Shown: positions 22,942 to 35,242 of the stretch, in pieces
How positions within the stretch are numbered: position 1 is the stretch's first letter
How the letters are laid out: each line of letters begins with the position of its first letter
Assembly (NCBI RefSeq): GCF_019703515.2
Contig: NC_059351.1
Span: 15,751,501 to 15,815,500 of the forward strand
Direction: 5' to 3'
Source of the DNA: Myxocyprinus asiaticus
Lineage: Eukaryota > Chordata > Actinopteri > Cypriniformes > Catostomidae
Length of the DNA stretch: 64,000 nucleotides
Notes under the pieces: model-generated
Told to the model about the DNA's origin: nothing
Databases searched by the model: none
What the model saw: only the letters and a program-made list of their open reading frames with translations
Program-made: the position numbers and the translations under genes

Positions 22942-25900
22942 ACACTAGATCTCAGTTATTTGTAAGTACTTTCCTCGCACCAGCATTCCACCTCGCAACA
23001 TTGTCGCCTCAAACGAGGCGAGAGAGGGTGAGGCAAACCTCAGAAGCGACACAAGTGCCAATTGTGGTGGCTGAGCAATGTGGACTTCCACATTCTTTTA
23101 CGATCTGTGCAGTCAAACACCATCTGAGAGGCAAGTCACGGCCATGCTTTATTTATCTCCTCGTTTTTGTGGTTTTACAGACGTTCCCACCCCAATATTG
23201 CCACATGTGGTGGTACTCACTCAGGTTCTTCACTTTGACACATCAGAGGACACTATGTTCATTAATATCTCTCTGTTTTTGCCTTTTCTTGGATATAAGC
23301 ATAAAAACAGTGGCTGCACTGAAAATAAACACACAACAAGCTGCTTTTTGTTTGTGTGTCTGTTTTATGCTCTGCAGTCTTTGCATGTGGTAATGGTTTG
23401 GTGTTCCTTCAACTGAAAACAGACGCATTTGCCAGCAAATTTAAACATCATAAGAGGGCACTACTGGAGGATCTCCAGACAAACAGAATGAAAAGAACAC
23501 ACAGTAACTCAACTTCACTTTTATAATCATGTCAAAATCAGATACAGTTCAACTGAGGTGAGGCCAAGTCTGTGATCTTTCAATCAAATAGAAGCCGTCA
23601 TCATAATTTGTGGCATTTTATCTTTGGGGTTTGCATGGGTTACTTATGAATGATATTTTTGATTAAGCTGTTTTAGAATTTGGCGAAATGTACAATAGAT
23701 AAAATAAATAGCCGTAGATTCTAGTGGGAAAATGTTTTTAAAACTAAAATTGCAGTCTGACAATAACTTGTACTACACACATTGCATTGCATGGCCAATG
23801 GATATTAAAATGTAAATTAAACTAAGCCGATGTCAACATTCGCTCATAATGAAGTTTTAAAATTGGCAAATATAGTTGGGTGTTTCTTCAACTCTGGGCA
23901 CTTTCAGTACTAGCAAGTAAAGTCTTGTTAAAATATTTTCCACACTCCCACTAGTTTATTCAATTTGTCTACTTAAAATGTTCAGCAAGTAAGTACATGC
24001 ATCACAAGAGTTTTATTTAATTATTTTCCTGAAAATTCCCATCACAGTGTCATTTCCACCACATCTCAAATCAGGCATATACTGTGTTCCAGACAACTCA
24101 GAGCTCTGCATTTTCACACTTCCTCCTTGCAAATAATAACTGGAACATTGCTTGATGTCGGATTTCTCACTTGTGAAGTCAGCACAGATCAATCAACCCC
24201 GACCTCAGCGACCTCACCTCATTTGACATCATTTTTAAGATGGCGACGACCAATGAGTATAATGTGGAGTTGGAGCTGAAACTTAAAAACAAACATTTAA
24301 GTATTTTCACTGCATGAAATGTGTGAACATGCAATATACAATACATATACAAGATGATATTAAGAGAAATTGCTTGTGTATCAATCAATGCCTACGTTTT
24401 CCCCTATTTTACTCATGACAGCCCTTCTAGCTTGCATCTGAGAGACTGTGCATTTGACATGTGTACATGCAGTCGTGACATGTGATTGACTGGAGTGCAT
24501 TGAGGTAGGAATTGGGAAATTTCAATTTGGGTATTCCCACCTGTGACTTTGTCTAGAACGCAGCAGTGGCCGAGACCTCTGTGGATAGGTATGAGACCAT
24601 TCTTTGATGAAGTATCAGAATATAATACACTTGATAGTACAGGTTTAAATGTTACATCTGTGGAGTGTCATTTATATAGAAAATCTTCAAATATAACTAA
24701 AATGAGAACTAAAATGCCCCACTAACTTTTGTCTCAGCCTCAGATACGCTCAAAGATCAGAAGTTGTATGCTTTTGACACTATGATCTTTAATATTTAAA
24801 AACAAACAACACTATTTTTGTCCCTTTTGGTTTTCTGTAGTTTGACCTGCATTGTGTACAGTTGACAGGTAAATAGCCTATTATTTATTATGAAAAAAAA
24901 AAAATTCTAGATTTGCCAAAGTTTGCGAGGTTCATGGCATCATTTCTTTATAAAGGAGTTCTGCAACTGTCCTGGCTCATGACTTAAAGTTTTCAAATTC
25001 CTTGTGTATATCTGTATATATTACTCTTTGTTTTGAGACTGTTATATATATATAAATATTTGGCACTTACCACAGCTGGACGGACCATTTTCCAATATCG
25101 CATATATATACTTAATATTAATATATTGTATATTCATAAGTAATATCAATTTGGTACCAAAACACTGGTATTTTTGACATCACTAAAGGATGATAAAAAC
25201 ATTGGGGGCGTAACCCCCGGAAGCCCACCCCTAGTACCGCCCATATCACAAATTCTGTATTGAAAGTTATAGAGTTTTCTTTGTTTTCTACAAACATCAC
25301 TTGTCTCATTTTTCATTTCAAGCAACATCTTCACTGACACTTTGTCAACTTGGCTAACAAATACAAAAAACTTTATTAGGGGCGAAATCGTTTGGTATAG
25401 TGGAAATGACACCACAACTAGGACAGTCATAATATTTGAATATTTGTTAGAAATAATTTTCCCACAATAAATATTAAAATGGTATATGTTCATTTCATTC
25501 TTGTATTTATTTGTATTTTAATAAATATGGGTTTGGATTTTCATAATTTAATATTGAAGGTCAGGGTCTGGGACAAGTCTAAAACAGTAAAGTCTGGACA
25601 TAAAAGGCATTATAAAAGTCCCAATAAGAAATGATAAAGGCCTGGTAAAAACTTTCCAAGTCAGCTGTAGTCATATGATAAAAAGAAAAATGTTGAAATC
25701 GGTTTATTTGAATAAAATCAACCCCTGGGACATAAAATTGCACTATGTTAAAGAAAGACCCAGTTATACAACAACAACAACAAAATAATAATAATAGAGA
25801 ACTAAAAAAAAAAAAAAAAAAATGACATAAAACCAACCTTGCTTCTGGAAATCAGTGAAAGAACAATATAGGTAGATTATTCTGCTGATATTTGGCCATT

Positions 25901-26194
25901 TTTTGATCAGCCGATAACTGTGCCCTCTTGGCTGACAAATAGTTTCAAATAGTACCTTTGTGTCAGTTATGAAATGTAACTAAATAAGCTTTGTCAAACA
26001 ATGGACATTTTCTGTTTTTGAATATTTTTGGGTGAATTTTGAGTAACTGCATTATATTGTCCATATGCCACCCTATTCTCTAGATATCTGCATCACCCAT
26101 TTATAAAAACATTGGTTGACCACTTCTGAAAAATATCAGAATTCTAGCCTTGACCATTATTCCCTCAAATAAATGTACTTGATGTGCATATTAT
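22942..26194. other. Non-coding stretch
   Basis: No convincing gene. Contains a GC-rich patch at 22975-23140 including a cgcctcaaacgaggcg hairpin (23006-23021), and a short fragment near 25200-25250 (gggggcgtaacccccgg). The second copy of the gatttgccaaagtttg repeat is at about 24911. Short open frames over 23001-23416 overlap in two frames and lack recognisable domains. Confidence 0.4.
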
Positions 26195-26611
26195 TATTTA
26201 TTTTTATTTTTATTTTTCTCCCCTTTTCTCCCCAATTTGGAATGCCCAATTCCCAATGCACTCTAAGTCCTCGTGGTGGTATAGTTACTCGCCTCAATCC
26301 GGGTGGCAGAGGATGAATATCAGATAACTCCGGGTCTGAGACAGTCAATCCGCATATCTTATCATGTGGCTTATTGAGCGTGTTACCGCGGAGACGTAGC
26401 GCATGTGGAGGCTTCACGCTATTCTCCGTGGCATCCACGCACAACTCACCACACGCCCCACTGAGAGTGAGAACCACATTATAGCGACCACAAGGAGGTG
26501 GCATGTGACTCTACCCTCCCTAGCAACTGGGCCAATTTGGTTGCTTAGGAGACCTGGCTGGAGTCACTCAGCAAGCCCTGGATTCGAACTCGCGACTCCA
26601 GGGGTGGTAGC
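26195..26611 (-). repeat. tRNA-derived SINE, truncated in the tRNA head
   Basis: Same family as 18563-19004 in the same orientation, with T-rich sequence at the left (26195-26225). On the minus strand the copy begins at about gctaccacccctggagtcgc, so the first part of the tRNA head including box A is missing, while box B (ttcgaa core, about 26583) is kept. No clear target duplication. Confidence 0.85.
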
Positions 26612-27409
26612 TTACTCCTCTCAAAGTTCATAAGTCTGGGAGGACACAGGTCTATGATTTACTGTTTTCCACTACAGTCTGCGCAGGTGCCATGAAAGGT
26701 CAAAGTTCACAGGCCAGCACATGACTCAAGCTCTCTCAGTAGGAGCTTTAACAGTCCCAAGGGAGAAGGCACCTGTTCAGCATGTGGGAGGTAGGAAAAG
26801 CAATCAGACCTTTTGCCCTGGCCAGTGGACACACACCCGCTATAGTCCAACATGCAAAGGAAGGCGGAATCTTTGGAATGCTTGGCCAGTGATGATGATG
26901 TATGAAGGGGAGAGAGAGAGACAGACACCTTGCATGTTGCACCTGTACCGAAGGATAGGGTTACAAGCCTTGCACAAGGCCACAGGAGGAATGTACGTTT
27001 TGCTTCTGAAGCAAGCCCACACCAGTGGATGACAGCAGATGGCCAGCCGAGACTGGCTTAAATTAGACACACATACACACATGCTCACACTCTCACTTGC
27101 AAAAATAGAGGATCTTAAAGATGTGGTTATTTACATGCACTTTCCTGGCACACAAAACCACCTGCTAAGTCATCCTTACAGGTGTAGGTCATTTCATTCC
27201 AGAGACTGGTAAACATAGGCAGGTTACACAATTAGTCATGCTTTACGCAAAGGTCAACCGGCTACCAGTTGGCACAGTGGGGTTTGGAATAAACTCACTC
27301 CCTGTTATTTTAAAGAAGCTGTTACGCCAGATTGTGCAGAACATGAAAGAATAAGACTATTGATTTTTTTTCTCCGCACTGTAAAAAGTGGGAACCTGCA
27401 ATTGTTACT
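26612..27409. other. Non-coding stretch, possibly constrained
   Basis: Complex sequence without repeats at 26640-27060, ending in a short acac-rich run. Open frames on both strands overlap here but share no known domain. Could include regulatory DNA. Confidence 0.3.
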
Positions 27410-28088
27410 TTAAAGGAATAGTTCACCCAAAAAAGAAAATTCTCTCATCATTTACTCACCCTTAAGCCATTCATCTGCTGAACTCAAATGAAGATTTTTA
27501 GAAGAATTTCTCAGCTCCTTTGGTCCCTACAAGTGAATGGGCTCCACAAATCACATAAATCAGCATAAAATTAATCTATAAGACTCCAGTGGTTAAATCA
27601 ATGTCTTCAGAAGTGATATGATAGGTGTGGGTGAGAAACAGATCCATATTTATGTCCTTTTTTTACTACAAATTCTCCTCCCTGTTCAATCAATCTTCAC
27701 TTTAATTTTCACTTTCACATTCTTCCTCTTGTGTTTTTGTGATTCACATTCTTCATGCATATTGCCCCAATGGGCAGGGAGAAGAATTTCTAGCAAAAAA
27801 ATGACTTCGATTGTATCTGTTTCTCACCCTCACCTATCATATCACTTCTGAAGATCTGAATGTAAACACTGGAGTCGTATAGATTACTTTTATGCTGCCT
27901 TTATGTGCTTTTTGGAACGTAAAATTAATTGGCACCCATTCCTTTGCATTGTATGGACCTACAGAGCTGAAATATTCTTATAAAAATCATAATTTGTGTT
28001 CTGAAGAAAAAAGTAAGCCATACACGCATGGCATGAGGGTGAGTAAATGATGAGAGAACTTTAATTTTTGGATGAACTGTTCCTTTAA
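27410..28088. mobile_element. TTAA-flanked palindromic element (family FB-1)
   Basis: Flanked by TTAA at 27410-27413 and 28085-28088. The left end reads aggaatagttcacccaaaa, the right end tttttggatgaactgttcct, its inverse. Inner arms also pair, for example tctctcatcatttactcacc with gagtaaatgatgagaga, and the centre repeats gaaacagat in both orientations (27637 and 27816). It is essentially one long inverted repeat of about 680 bp. Non-coding, with TTAA target use as in piggyBac-type transposition. Confidence 0.82.
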
Positions 28089-28845
28089 GGAGCTATTTCT
28101 ACTTGATCTATCTCTAAAAATCAAGATTTGTTGGTGTAGTCTAATGCATTCAGGTTAATTGAGTGATTTTAAATAACATTTTTGACTCAAATCAAACCAA
28201 TTAATTTAGATGTTACAACATGAAGCAAATTTTTTTAGGTTAACATTTTGTTTTTCAGTGCACACTGTAAAATTGTTTTGTGAGGTAATTTAAAAATGTG
28301 CTTCATATTCAGGCATATTTACGAAAGTAATTTGTATGGGTTAAGTTAGGCTACATACCATTTATTTAGTGTTTGAAAATACAAATAAGCAAGAGATAAC
28401 GTACAGTAAGCTGGTCATTATTGCAAAATAAACCTTGACAAGGTGATCAGGTCTCGTATCAACCTGAAGGGGGTCTATTTTATGATAAAAGGTACAATGT
28501 ACAGTCATTCATTCATTACATGGCTACTTGCAAATAAACAAGTAAATTAACATATGACAATGTATCATGTATTTTATATAATTGACATAATATTGATTTG
28601 AGGTGAAATTATTTTATTATGTGAGAACAAAGAGACCACAAATTGAAACGAGAAAAATGAAACTAGCACAGCTGTATGGAAAATCTGTTGTCTGGAACAA
28701 CGGTCAATTATACAGTTTAGCGGTCATTATACGAAAACATTTAACAGCAAAATATTGCAATGGGCAAAGCATAGTCAAGATTTTTAGAGAGCCAGGTATT
28801 AATAATAATTATACTATTGATAAGTGACATCATCATTGTATCTGC
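28089..28845. other. Non-coding stretch
   Basis: AT-rich. A 74-residue frame at 28603-28827 has no recognisable domain and is not called. Confidence 0.35.
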
Positions 28846-29000
28846 ATTTACATTTAGTGATTTAGCGGATGCTTTAATCCAAAGCGATTTACAAACGAGG
28901 AATAAAAAAGCAATTTGTCATACAAAAGTCAACAATTTCGGTAGTATTGCACTGCCAAATTCCTATAGTAGCTAGAGTAGTATCTAAGACACAAGATTTG
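28846..29000. repeat. Teleost dispersed repeat (tccaaagcga-type)
   Basis: The phrase ttagcggatgctttaatcc followed by aaagcgatttacaaa is a degenerate form of a motif found throughout teleost genomes (gcagacgcttttatccaaag type). Class and exact borders are uncertain. Confidence 0.55.
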
Positions 29001-29329
29001 GTTTTAAAGAAACATTTGTTTTTTGTAAACATCATCTAAGGAAATTAAGACCCTGGGGCTAAATCAAACATATTGAGAATGTACCTGAATTCATCAGCTA
29101 CTCACTAATTTGATACCTCAGTCTTTCCTGCTGTGGGCTGTGATTGCAGGTGATAAACACAAGGCGTGTATTACATCCACCGAGTAAATTTACAAGACCA
29201 AACGTGGCTCTCATAAACAAAGATCCCAGGCATCTGTGAGCAAGCACTCTCTTATGAATGTTCAGCCTGACACATAACAAATTTGAAGGGAGGAAGTGTG
29301 CTATGGCCTCTGGAGGCAACCTAATTAAA
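29001..29329. other. Non-coding stretch
   Basis: No repeat recognised. May be continuous with the candidate conserved block that follows. Confidence 0.35.
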
Positions 29330-29765
29330 TTATAATCAGCACGGATTAATTAATCTATAATATTTATTCCTCTGTTTCGAGAAGAAGGCAGCGCAATGAA
29401 GGGTATTTGTGTTCACTCCTCATTGTCTTAATAACGGGGGAGAATGCGACGAGGGGAAAACTCGACAAGGCCCCTTGACGCCACAGCCAGAAGGTTATTG
29501 CTGATATCACGTGCGCTGAAAGCACTTATCACGCACAACAAATAATTAAGGGGCTGATAATAAGAGAATTAACATTGGCTTTGTCTGCATTTGTTTTGTG
29601 AGCCACCTCATTGTGATGAAAGCTTTAGGCGACCCAGAATAAATTACCCGGGAAACTCGGCAGAAGAGATGTAGTCATTAGACTGGTGATAAGTGGCAGT
29701 GAAAGGGAGAAGGCCCTTCCATTCTCTCCAAATTATTTGAAGCCAACGCCTCAGATCATATGATT
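29330..29765. other. Candidate conserved non-coding block
   Basis: Repeat-free and complex, mixing TAAT-core motifs (attaattaatc at 29346-29356, aataattaagg at 29541-29551) with GC-rich parts such as gataacggggg-like and acgtgcgctgaaagc runs. No open frame of interest. The composition resembles deeply conserved vertebrate enhancers near developmental genes. Inference only. Confidence 0.38.
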
Positions 29766-30058
29766 TGGTCCACCATAAATGGTGTATAGTGCACACATAA
29801 ATGTCCCGCACTATATGCATAGAGAAGAAGAATAGATTAATAATCTGAAACAGACCCTTAGTTACACACTTACTTATGGGAGTGTTAAAAGTGTTGAATA
29901 CATTAGTGTTGTCATAAATATACTTTTAAAACACATATTATAATGTGCTATCATTTATCAATTCTTGCATGAAATAATATGGATCATAAATACAGAAAAT
30001 CTCATTTCCATGTAATTATTACATGTAATTATACAGTAATTACAATGAACTAGCTGCA
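29766..30058. other. Non-coding stretch
   Basis: Nothing recognised. Confidence 0.35.
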
Positions 30059-30170
<112 letters not shown>

Positions 30171-30419
30171 TTTTTTTTTTTTAAATGATATGCCAATAAA
30201 CAGTTTAGATTAAATTATGTACCATTCAGCCCAAAATATTGTTAAAACAATGAGAAGTTCAGTCTAAACAATCTGCAGCCATACAAATTATTCCAGCATA
30301 AAGTATAGGTCATCTAAAGCCCTATTCGGACTGGATTAGTTTTATATGGGGACATCGGGTAATAGAATCATTACTAGAGCTTCTCTGTGATCTTAATCCT
30401 GTACAAATCGGTCATATCC

Positions 30420-30572
30420 AAGGGCGGACTGGCCATCGGGAGAACCGGGACTTTTCCTGAAGGGCCTGCCATGAAACAGGGCTGAATGGGCCGCGATAAG
30501 CTGAAATGGGCCGCCGCGTTATGCAGAACGGGCAACAAACCGGCACCGCGATATGAAGAAAAGGACAGCAAC
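30420..30572. mobile_element. Partial small hAT-like element (gcggactgg family)
   Basis: Begins agggcggactggccatcg and contains gccgcgttatgcagaac and gcgatatg...aaaaggacagcaac, in the order seen in the complete copy at 52725-52942. The right end is missing. Non-coding. Confidence 0.7.
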
Positions 30573-31385
30573 ACTAATCTGCAGTCTCTAGTGTGAACTA
30601 ATGTGCTGTGCTGCATGTATAACATGTATTTGAGTAGACTTTGTATGGATTCAGGCATCAACACCACCATTCACTCCCCTATATTTTTCTGATGCCCTCT
30701 GCATGGACGCTGGCCAATTATAAGGGAGGGGCAGAATCTAAACTCTCTACGATGTTTGAAATTTCTCTGATTGGCACTGCCGCTCTGCAGTGACCAATGT
30801 CCTGCTGATCACATCACAGGGAAGAGCAAGATTCCAACAAGTTTAGGAAACAGCAGTGACAGCGTATTGTCTTCCAACAATACTGCGCAGACAGTGGGTA
30901 AAGGAGACGAAGGGGACGAGGGACAATGGTGAGGAAGAGACACGCATGAACAGTTGCTGCTTCTTTTATGTCACCCGTCTAGACAGCAATGTTCCACCCC
31001 CCACCCCCCAAATTTTTTTTTTTTTGCAAAACAAATGAAAGGCTGAGGTGTGAGCATGATCTCATCCTCCAATGAGGAGCTGAGAAACGTATACCCCCCA
31101 TATAACTTCTGAGCTTCTGGTTTTGAGCTGAAGACACCACTAGACTGCAATATGGTAATTTGTAAAATACTTAAAAGACTCTGAATGACTCTATATTTTT
31201 TATATCAGGTTTATTATGGAGAACTTTTTCAGATGTAGAGCTTTATTGTTTGGGGAAAAGGGCTATGAAATGATAGCAAATCAAGAATGCTCACTTCTCA
31301 CTTTTTGTACACTGTAAAAAAATGTTGATCATTATGGTATGACAATTCTTTGTTTTCTTCCATTTAAAGGGAAATGATGTAGTTT
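30573..31385. other. Non-coding stretch
   Basis: No gene. Contains a C-rich/T-rich run at 30991-31025. Confidence 0.35.
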
Positions 31386-31697
31386 TGGTAACACTTTACA
31401 ATAAGGTTTCATTTGTGAACATTAGTTAATGCAACAAGTATAATGAACCAACAATAACCAATATATTTTATTACAACTTTTAGTAATCTTTGTTAGTTCA
31501 TGTAAGTTCATAGTGCATTAACTAATGTTAACAAATACAACTTTTGATTTTAAAAATGTATAATTATACATTGAAATTAACATTAACAAAGATTAATAAA
31601 TGCTGTAAAAGTATTGTTTATTTTTAGTTCATGTTAACTAATGTTGTTAACTAATGTTAACAAATGGAACCTTATGGTAAAGTAATGTGTTACAGTA
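31386..31697. mobile_element. Palindromic element with taacactttac termini
   Basis: The left end ggtaacactttacaataagg (31387-31406) is mirrored by ccttatggtaaagtaatgtg (31671-31690). The inside alternates gttaatgttaac-type motifs in both orientations, giving a nearly continuous inverted repeat. This pattern is abundant in fish genomes. Non-coding. Confidence 0.72.
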
Positions 31698-31996
31698 TTT
31701 TTTTTAAATACTTTATTCTATCCCAGTTTAACATGCAGAAACACTGCATATTAAACTGCAACACTGACTCCACCACTGGCATAAGTTTGGGACTATCTGT
31801 TTGTTCGACCATTGAAAGATGGGGGGAGTTTTCGGGAAACGTAAAAAAAAAAAAAAAAGAAAATTATATATATATATATACACACACACTTTTGCAATTA
31901 CTTTTGGTGATGCTAGTGGTGCAAAACTCACAAACTTCTTTAAATCACAATAATTTCTTTAATTTCTGTCTGATTTTCAAAGATACAAGGGTGTAG
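31698..31996. other. Non-coding stretch
   Basis: Poly-A at 31843-31858 and a short (TA)n(CA)n run at 31865-31888. A 110-residue frame here includes these tracts and is not a gene. Confidence 0.4.
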
Positions 31997-32276
31997 GTTA
32001 GGGCGTATGGTTAATAAAATATGCATTCCTGTTGACTGTATATAAACACTATATAACAACTATATAACTATAATCAACTCATTTTACAACTTTTATTTTT
32101 TTTATAGACATTTCACCTGGAAACTAGGGCTCACACATCCATTATGTTCAACAAAAATTCCAGTTTCAGCCACTGGGGCAGTGTTTAGAATTTCTGCAAG
32201 CACAGACTAATTTCAGCAGCAAAACTTTCTACCTACGTTTGCCTAACACACAGTGTGAGGAGTCTGGCTTTAAAGT
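31997..32276 (+). repeat. Divergent 3' part of repeat R3
   Basis: Shares taataaaatatgcattcctg, the cagccactgg...gcagtg run, and tttcagcagcaaaactttc with the copy at 20595-20975. The tRNA-like head is absent. Confidence 0.5.
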
Positions 32277-33144
32277 CCCCACACATTGATTCTCTTGCAC
32301 TACAGTGAATCTGTCAAAGCATTTCTACCTTTAGAATGGACATGTGGTAAAACAATAAGAAACAAAAGAAAATGGCATCTGCAGGAATCCTAAATGTACA
32401 CATGCACATTTAAAATATTACATACATGAACACATAAGCTCAGGCACACTTGCGTGAAGGTCTGGACATGAATGAGCCAGGATTTACACAGTGGCTCCAT
32501 CTTTCATCATATAGCTGTCTTAAAAACAACAGACCTCACTGTGTCATGATAAATGTCACACACATGTCACACACAGCTTAGCTAAGCAGAGCTTAACATT
32601 TACCTCAATGTACATCCATGACAGGACCCTGGATTTATAGTGGACACATATCTAACTTGCCAGCTCACTCAAGATATAAGCAGAAAACATAGCATAATTA
32701 CTTTAGCTACTGTAGGCCTATAAACCATGTTATATGACCCTTAGAATTTACTTTTAAGCAGGTTTTTTTCTTCATAATACAGGTTCCAAAAAGGATTTTA
32801 TATTAAAAGTACAAACTTTTTAAGATCCTGTGATGCCATTGGACAACTTTAGAAAAGATCTATACTGGTGTTTTAAAAACTCTTTATTTTTAAGTTTAGA
32901 GGAATACTTTGCGTTAACATTTCGATAAATCTCTGGCTACCAAAGAGGACCAGCTTTATTTTAGGCACATACTAACTGGTTCATTCTAACAAACCCCCTG
33001 CTGGGCCGGCTGTAAATTCTGCAGCAACTGTGCTGAGATATGCCACCCACTGTGCTACTGCAGCATGCAGAGAATGGGCATGTCGCATGCCAGCAAAGCT
33101 GGAACTCAATAGGCCGTATGTGCCTCATGGGTCAGCTGGTGAAA
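32277..33144. other. Non-coding stretch
   Basis: No repeat recognised. Small open frames at 33030-33237 overlap in two frames and run into the repeat that follows. Confidence 0.35.
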
Positions 33145-33299
33145 AGTGTGTGTGTGGGTTTGGGTGGTTTACGAGGACATTTTTTAGGTTACAAACTGGT
33201 AATTACAAGGGTATTATGCTATAAATGTGGTTTATGAGGACATTTCTAGTGTCCCCATAATTCAAATCGCTTAAAAAAAAAAAAAAAAAACATACTATG

Positions 33300-33342
<43 letters not shown>

Positions 33343-33462
33343 CTGCAGAACGTTTTTTGTAAGGGTTAGGTTTAGGGTTAAGGTTAGGGGATAGAATCTA
33401 TAGTTCTTACAGTATATAAATCATTATGTCTATGGAGAGTCCTCATAAGGATAGCCACACCA

Positions 33463-33464
<2 letters not shown>
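33145..33464 (+). repeat. Common teleost repeat linked to (GT)n
   Basis: Contains gtttacgaggacattttt, gtggtttatgaggacatttc and ctatggagagtcctcataag in the order seen in a very common fish repeat that sits between (GT)n tracts. Here it is preceded by gtgtgtgtggg (33147) and followed by the 66-bp (GT)n. A (TA)n tract at 33305-33338 is expanded inside it. The class is unknown to me. Confidence 0.7.
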
Positions 33465-33523
<59 letters not shown>

Positions 33524-33530
33524 TGTGTGT
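33465..33530. repeat. (GT)n microsatellite
   Basis: About 30 GT units with one ct interruption at 33522. Confidence 0.95.
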
Positions 33531-34304
33531 TGGGAGTGGGTGGGACGAGGGGGACTTTTAGGATCACATCTTCAAGCCCCCATTTCAGGGGCCAACGCCT
33601 CATTGTGGTAACCTGATTGCTGTCTGTATTCATGCTGAACATTTCTGTAGAAGCCACCATAGTGGCACTCTAATATTCAAATAGAGTATTTATACAAGTC
33701 TAAAGATTAAGCATGCTTTTTTTTAAAGCTTAGAATAATAATAAATAAATAAATGCTAATTATTTTTTTCTTTAAAATATAGCACATTTGTTATTAAATG
33801 AAAATATACATGTTAAAAATTTTTGTAAAATACTACCAAAGAAAACAAAATTGAAGAGGTGGTTGTGTTTCATTGGCTTTGTTCCATGTGCTGCTTTTAA
33901 CCAGACAGAGGGTGCATGGCCTTGCTTGCCAACCATGTTCCATATCCATGGCAACGTCTAAGTGATGTCTGCATAATCAGAGAGATTAAACGAAACAAAG
34001 GTGTGGCCTGAGTCTTATTGGGCGCCCAAGGAGCATGTTTACATAATACTGTTTAAACAAAAAACAGTCCTTACTGTTCTTCAAAACATCAGTTGTCCAG
34101 CTAAAATCAGCATGTGTCTATTATGAATAATTTAGTTAGTATATTGATGACCAACCCACACTCCAAAAGGTATGCACAAAAATGTTAGTCTTTAAAAAAA
34201 ATATATATTTTTTCAAATATAATTTCATCTCAAATTATATCTACAGTTGTTTCCAGTCTTCAAATGCTGACCTTTTGACATTTTGATTGCCATGTAACAC
34301 ATCA
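33531..34304. other. Non-coding stretch
   Basis: Nothing recognised beyond short A/T tracts. Confidence 0.35.
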
Positions 34305-34675
34305 GGGGAAGCAGCTTTTAGCCGCTATATGCCCTAAAGATCTGGAACATTCTACTAATTGAAATTAGACTCCAAGCATCCACATTTTTTAAAAACATAT
34401 TTTTATTAATTAGCATATGGTTGATATGTAGGTATGTATGTATGAATGTTTTTTTTTATTTACTTTTTATTACTGATTTAATTTTTAATTTCATATACAT
34501 TTGTATGCATTTTTATTTGGATTTTTTTTAAAATACTTTGATTTATTTTAATGCAGTTATTTTCTTTCATGTTTAATTTCTGAAACTTTGTGAAGCTTTT
34601 TGAGTGGCACTTGATGAAAGGTGCTATACAAATAAAATATATCATTATTTATTTATTTATTTATTTGCATTGATT
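34305..34675 (+). mobile_element. LINE 3' end with aaggtgctatac tail
   Basis: The segment ccctaaagatctggaacatt...ccacattttttaaaaaca resembles, through frameshifts and stops, the PxxWN...FKxxLK C-terminus of fish LINE reverse transcriptases. The 3' end gaaaggtgctatacaaataa followed by (TTTA)n (34649-34671) is a typical LINE tail. The internal part is AT-rich and degenerate. Old 5'-truncated copy. Confidence 0.65.
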
Positions 34676-35180
34676 ACTTTCTCCTTCTGACCTGTCAAAT
34701 ACATCATAACTGAACTATGAACAGATTTGCCCCATTTGTGTTCGTATGACCAATTTAATTTAATTTCAGACCGAATCAATTGTGTTTGCATAGACATTTT
34801 GCTTCATGACACATTTTTGAAAAAAAAAAGAAGAGCTGCTAGCCCTCTTGTTATAAAAGATAATATATTACATGTCAGTTATATCAAAGCTGACCAATAA
34901 ATCCATTTGTGTCTTTCAAACCAAATTTACATTTGACCTCACTCCAGAGGTATGTAATGAATAAATAAATAAATACAAATTCTTTCTTAACAATATAATT
35001 TAATCTCATATTAGATCAATAGTACTGTGCATACATTGATTTCATTTCCATAAAAAGGATAACACATTTTAGACAAACTTTGGCAGTTGCTATCACTCTT
35101 GTTAAAAAGAGAATGTATTACCTGTCAGTTGTATCATAGCTGAACTATGAATCAATCTGTTTACTTATTACCAATTTGGT

Positions 35181-35182
<2 letters not shown>
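34676..35182. other. Non-coding stretch with internal repetition
   Basis: The phrases tgtcagttatatcaaagctgacc (from 34876) and cctgtcagttgtatcatagctgaac (from 35121), plus gacctgtcaaatacatcataactgaac (from 34690), are three spaced copies of one motif at about 190-245 bp intervals. This suggests a degenerate tandem repeat. Confidence 0.5.

Positions 35183-35238
<56 letters not shown>
35183..35238. repeat. (TA)n microsatellite
   Basis: About 28 TA units. Confidence 0.95.

Positions 35239-35242
<4 letters not shown>

Noticed and set aside
23001..23416. Two overlapping plus-strand frames of 130 and 112 residues
   Set aside because: Different phases over the same DNA, hydrophobic low-information products and no domain; at most one could be real and nothing supports either.
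28603..28827. 74-residue frame beginning MKLFYYVRTKRPQIE
   Set aside because: Isolated short frame in AT-rich DNA without recognised domain, promoter or splice context.
33361..33392. Interstitial telomere-like ggttaggtttagggtt run
   Set aside because: Degenerate and short; similar ggttagg/cctaacc runs lie inside palindromic elements at 12370, 17032, 36770, 37925, 39300 and 49740, so they belong to repeats.
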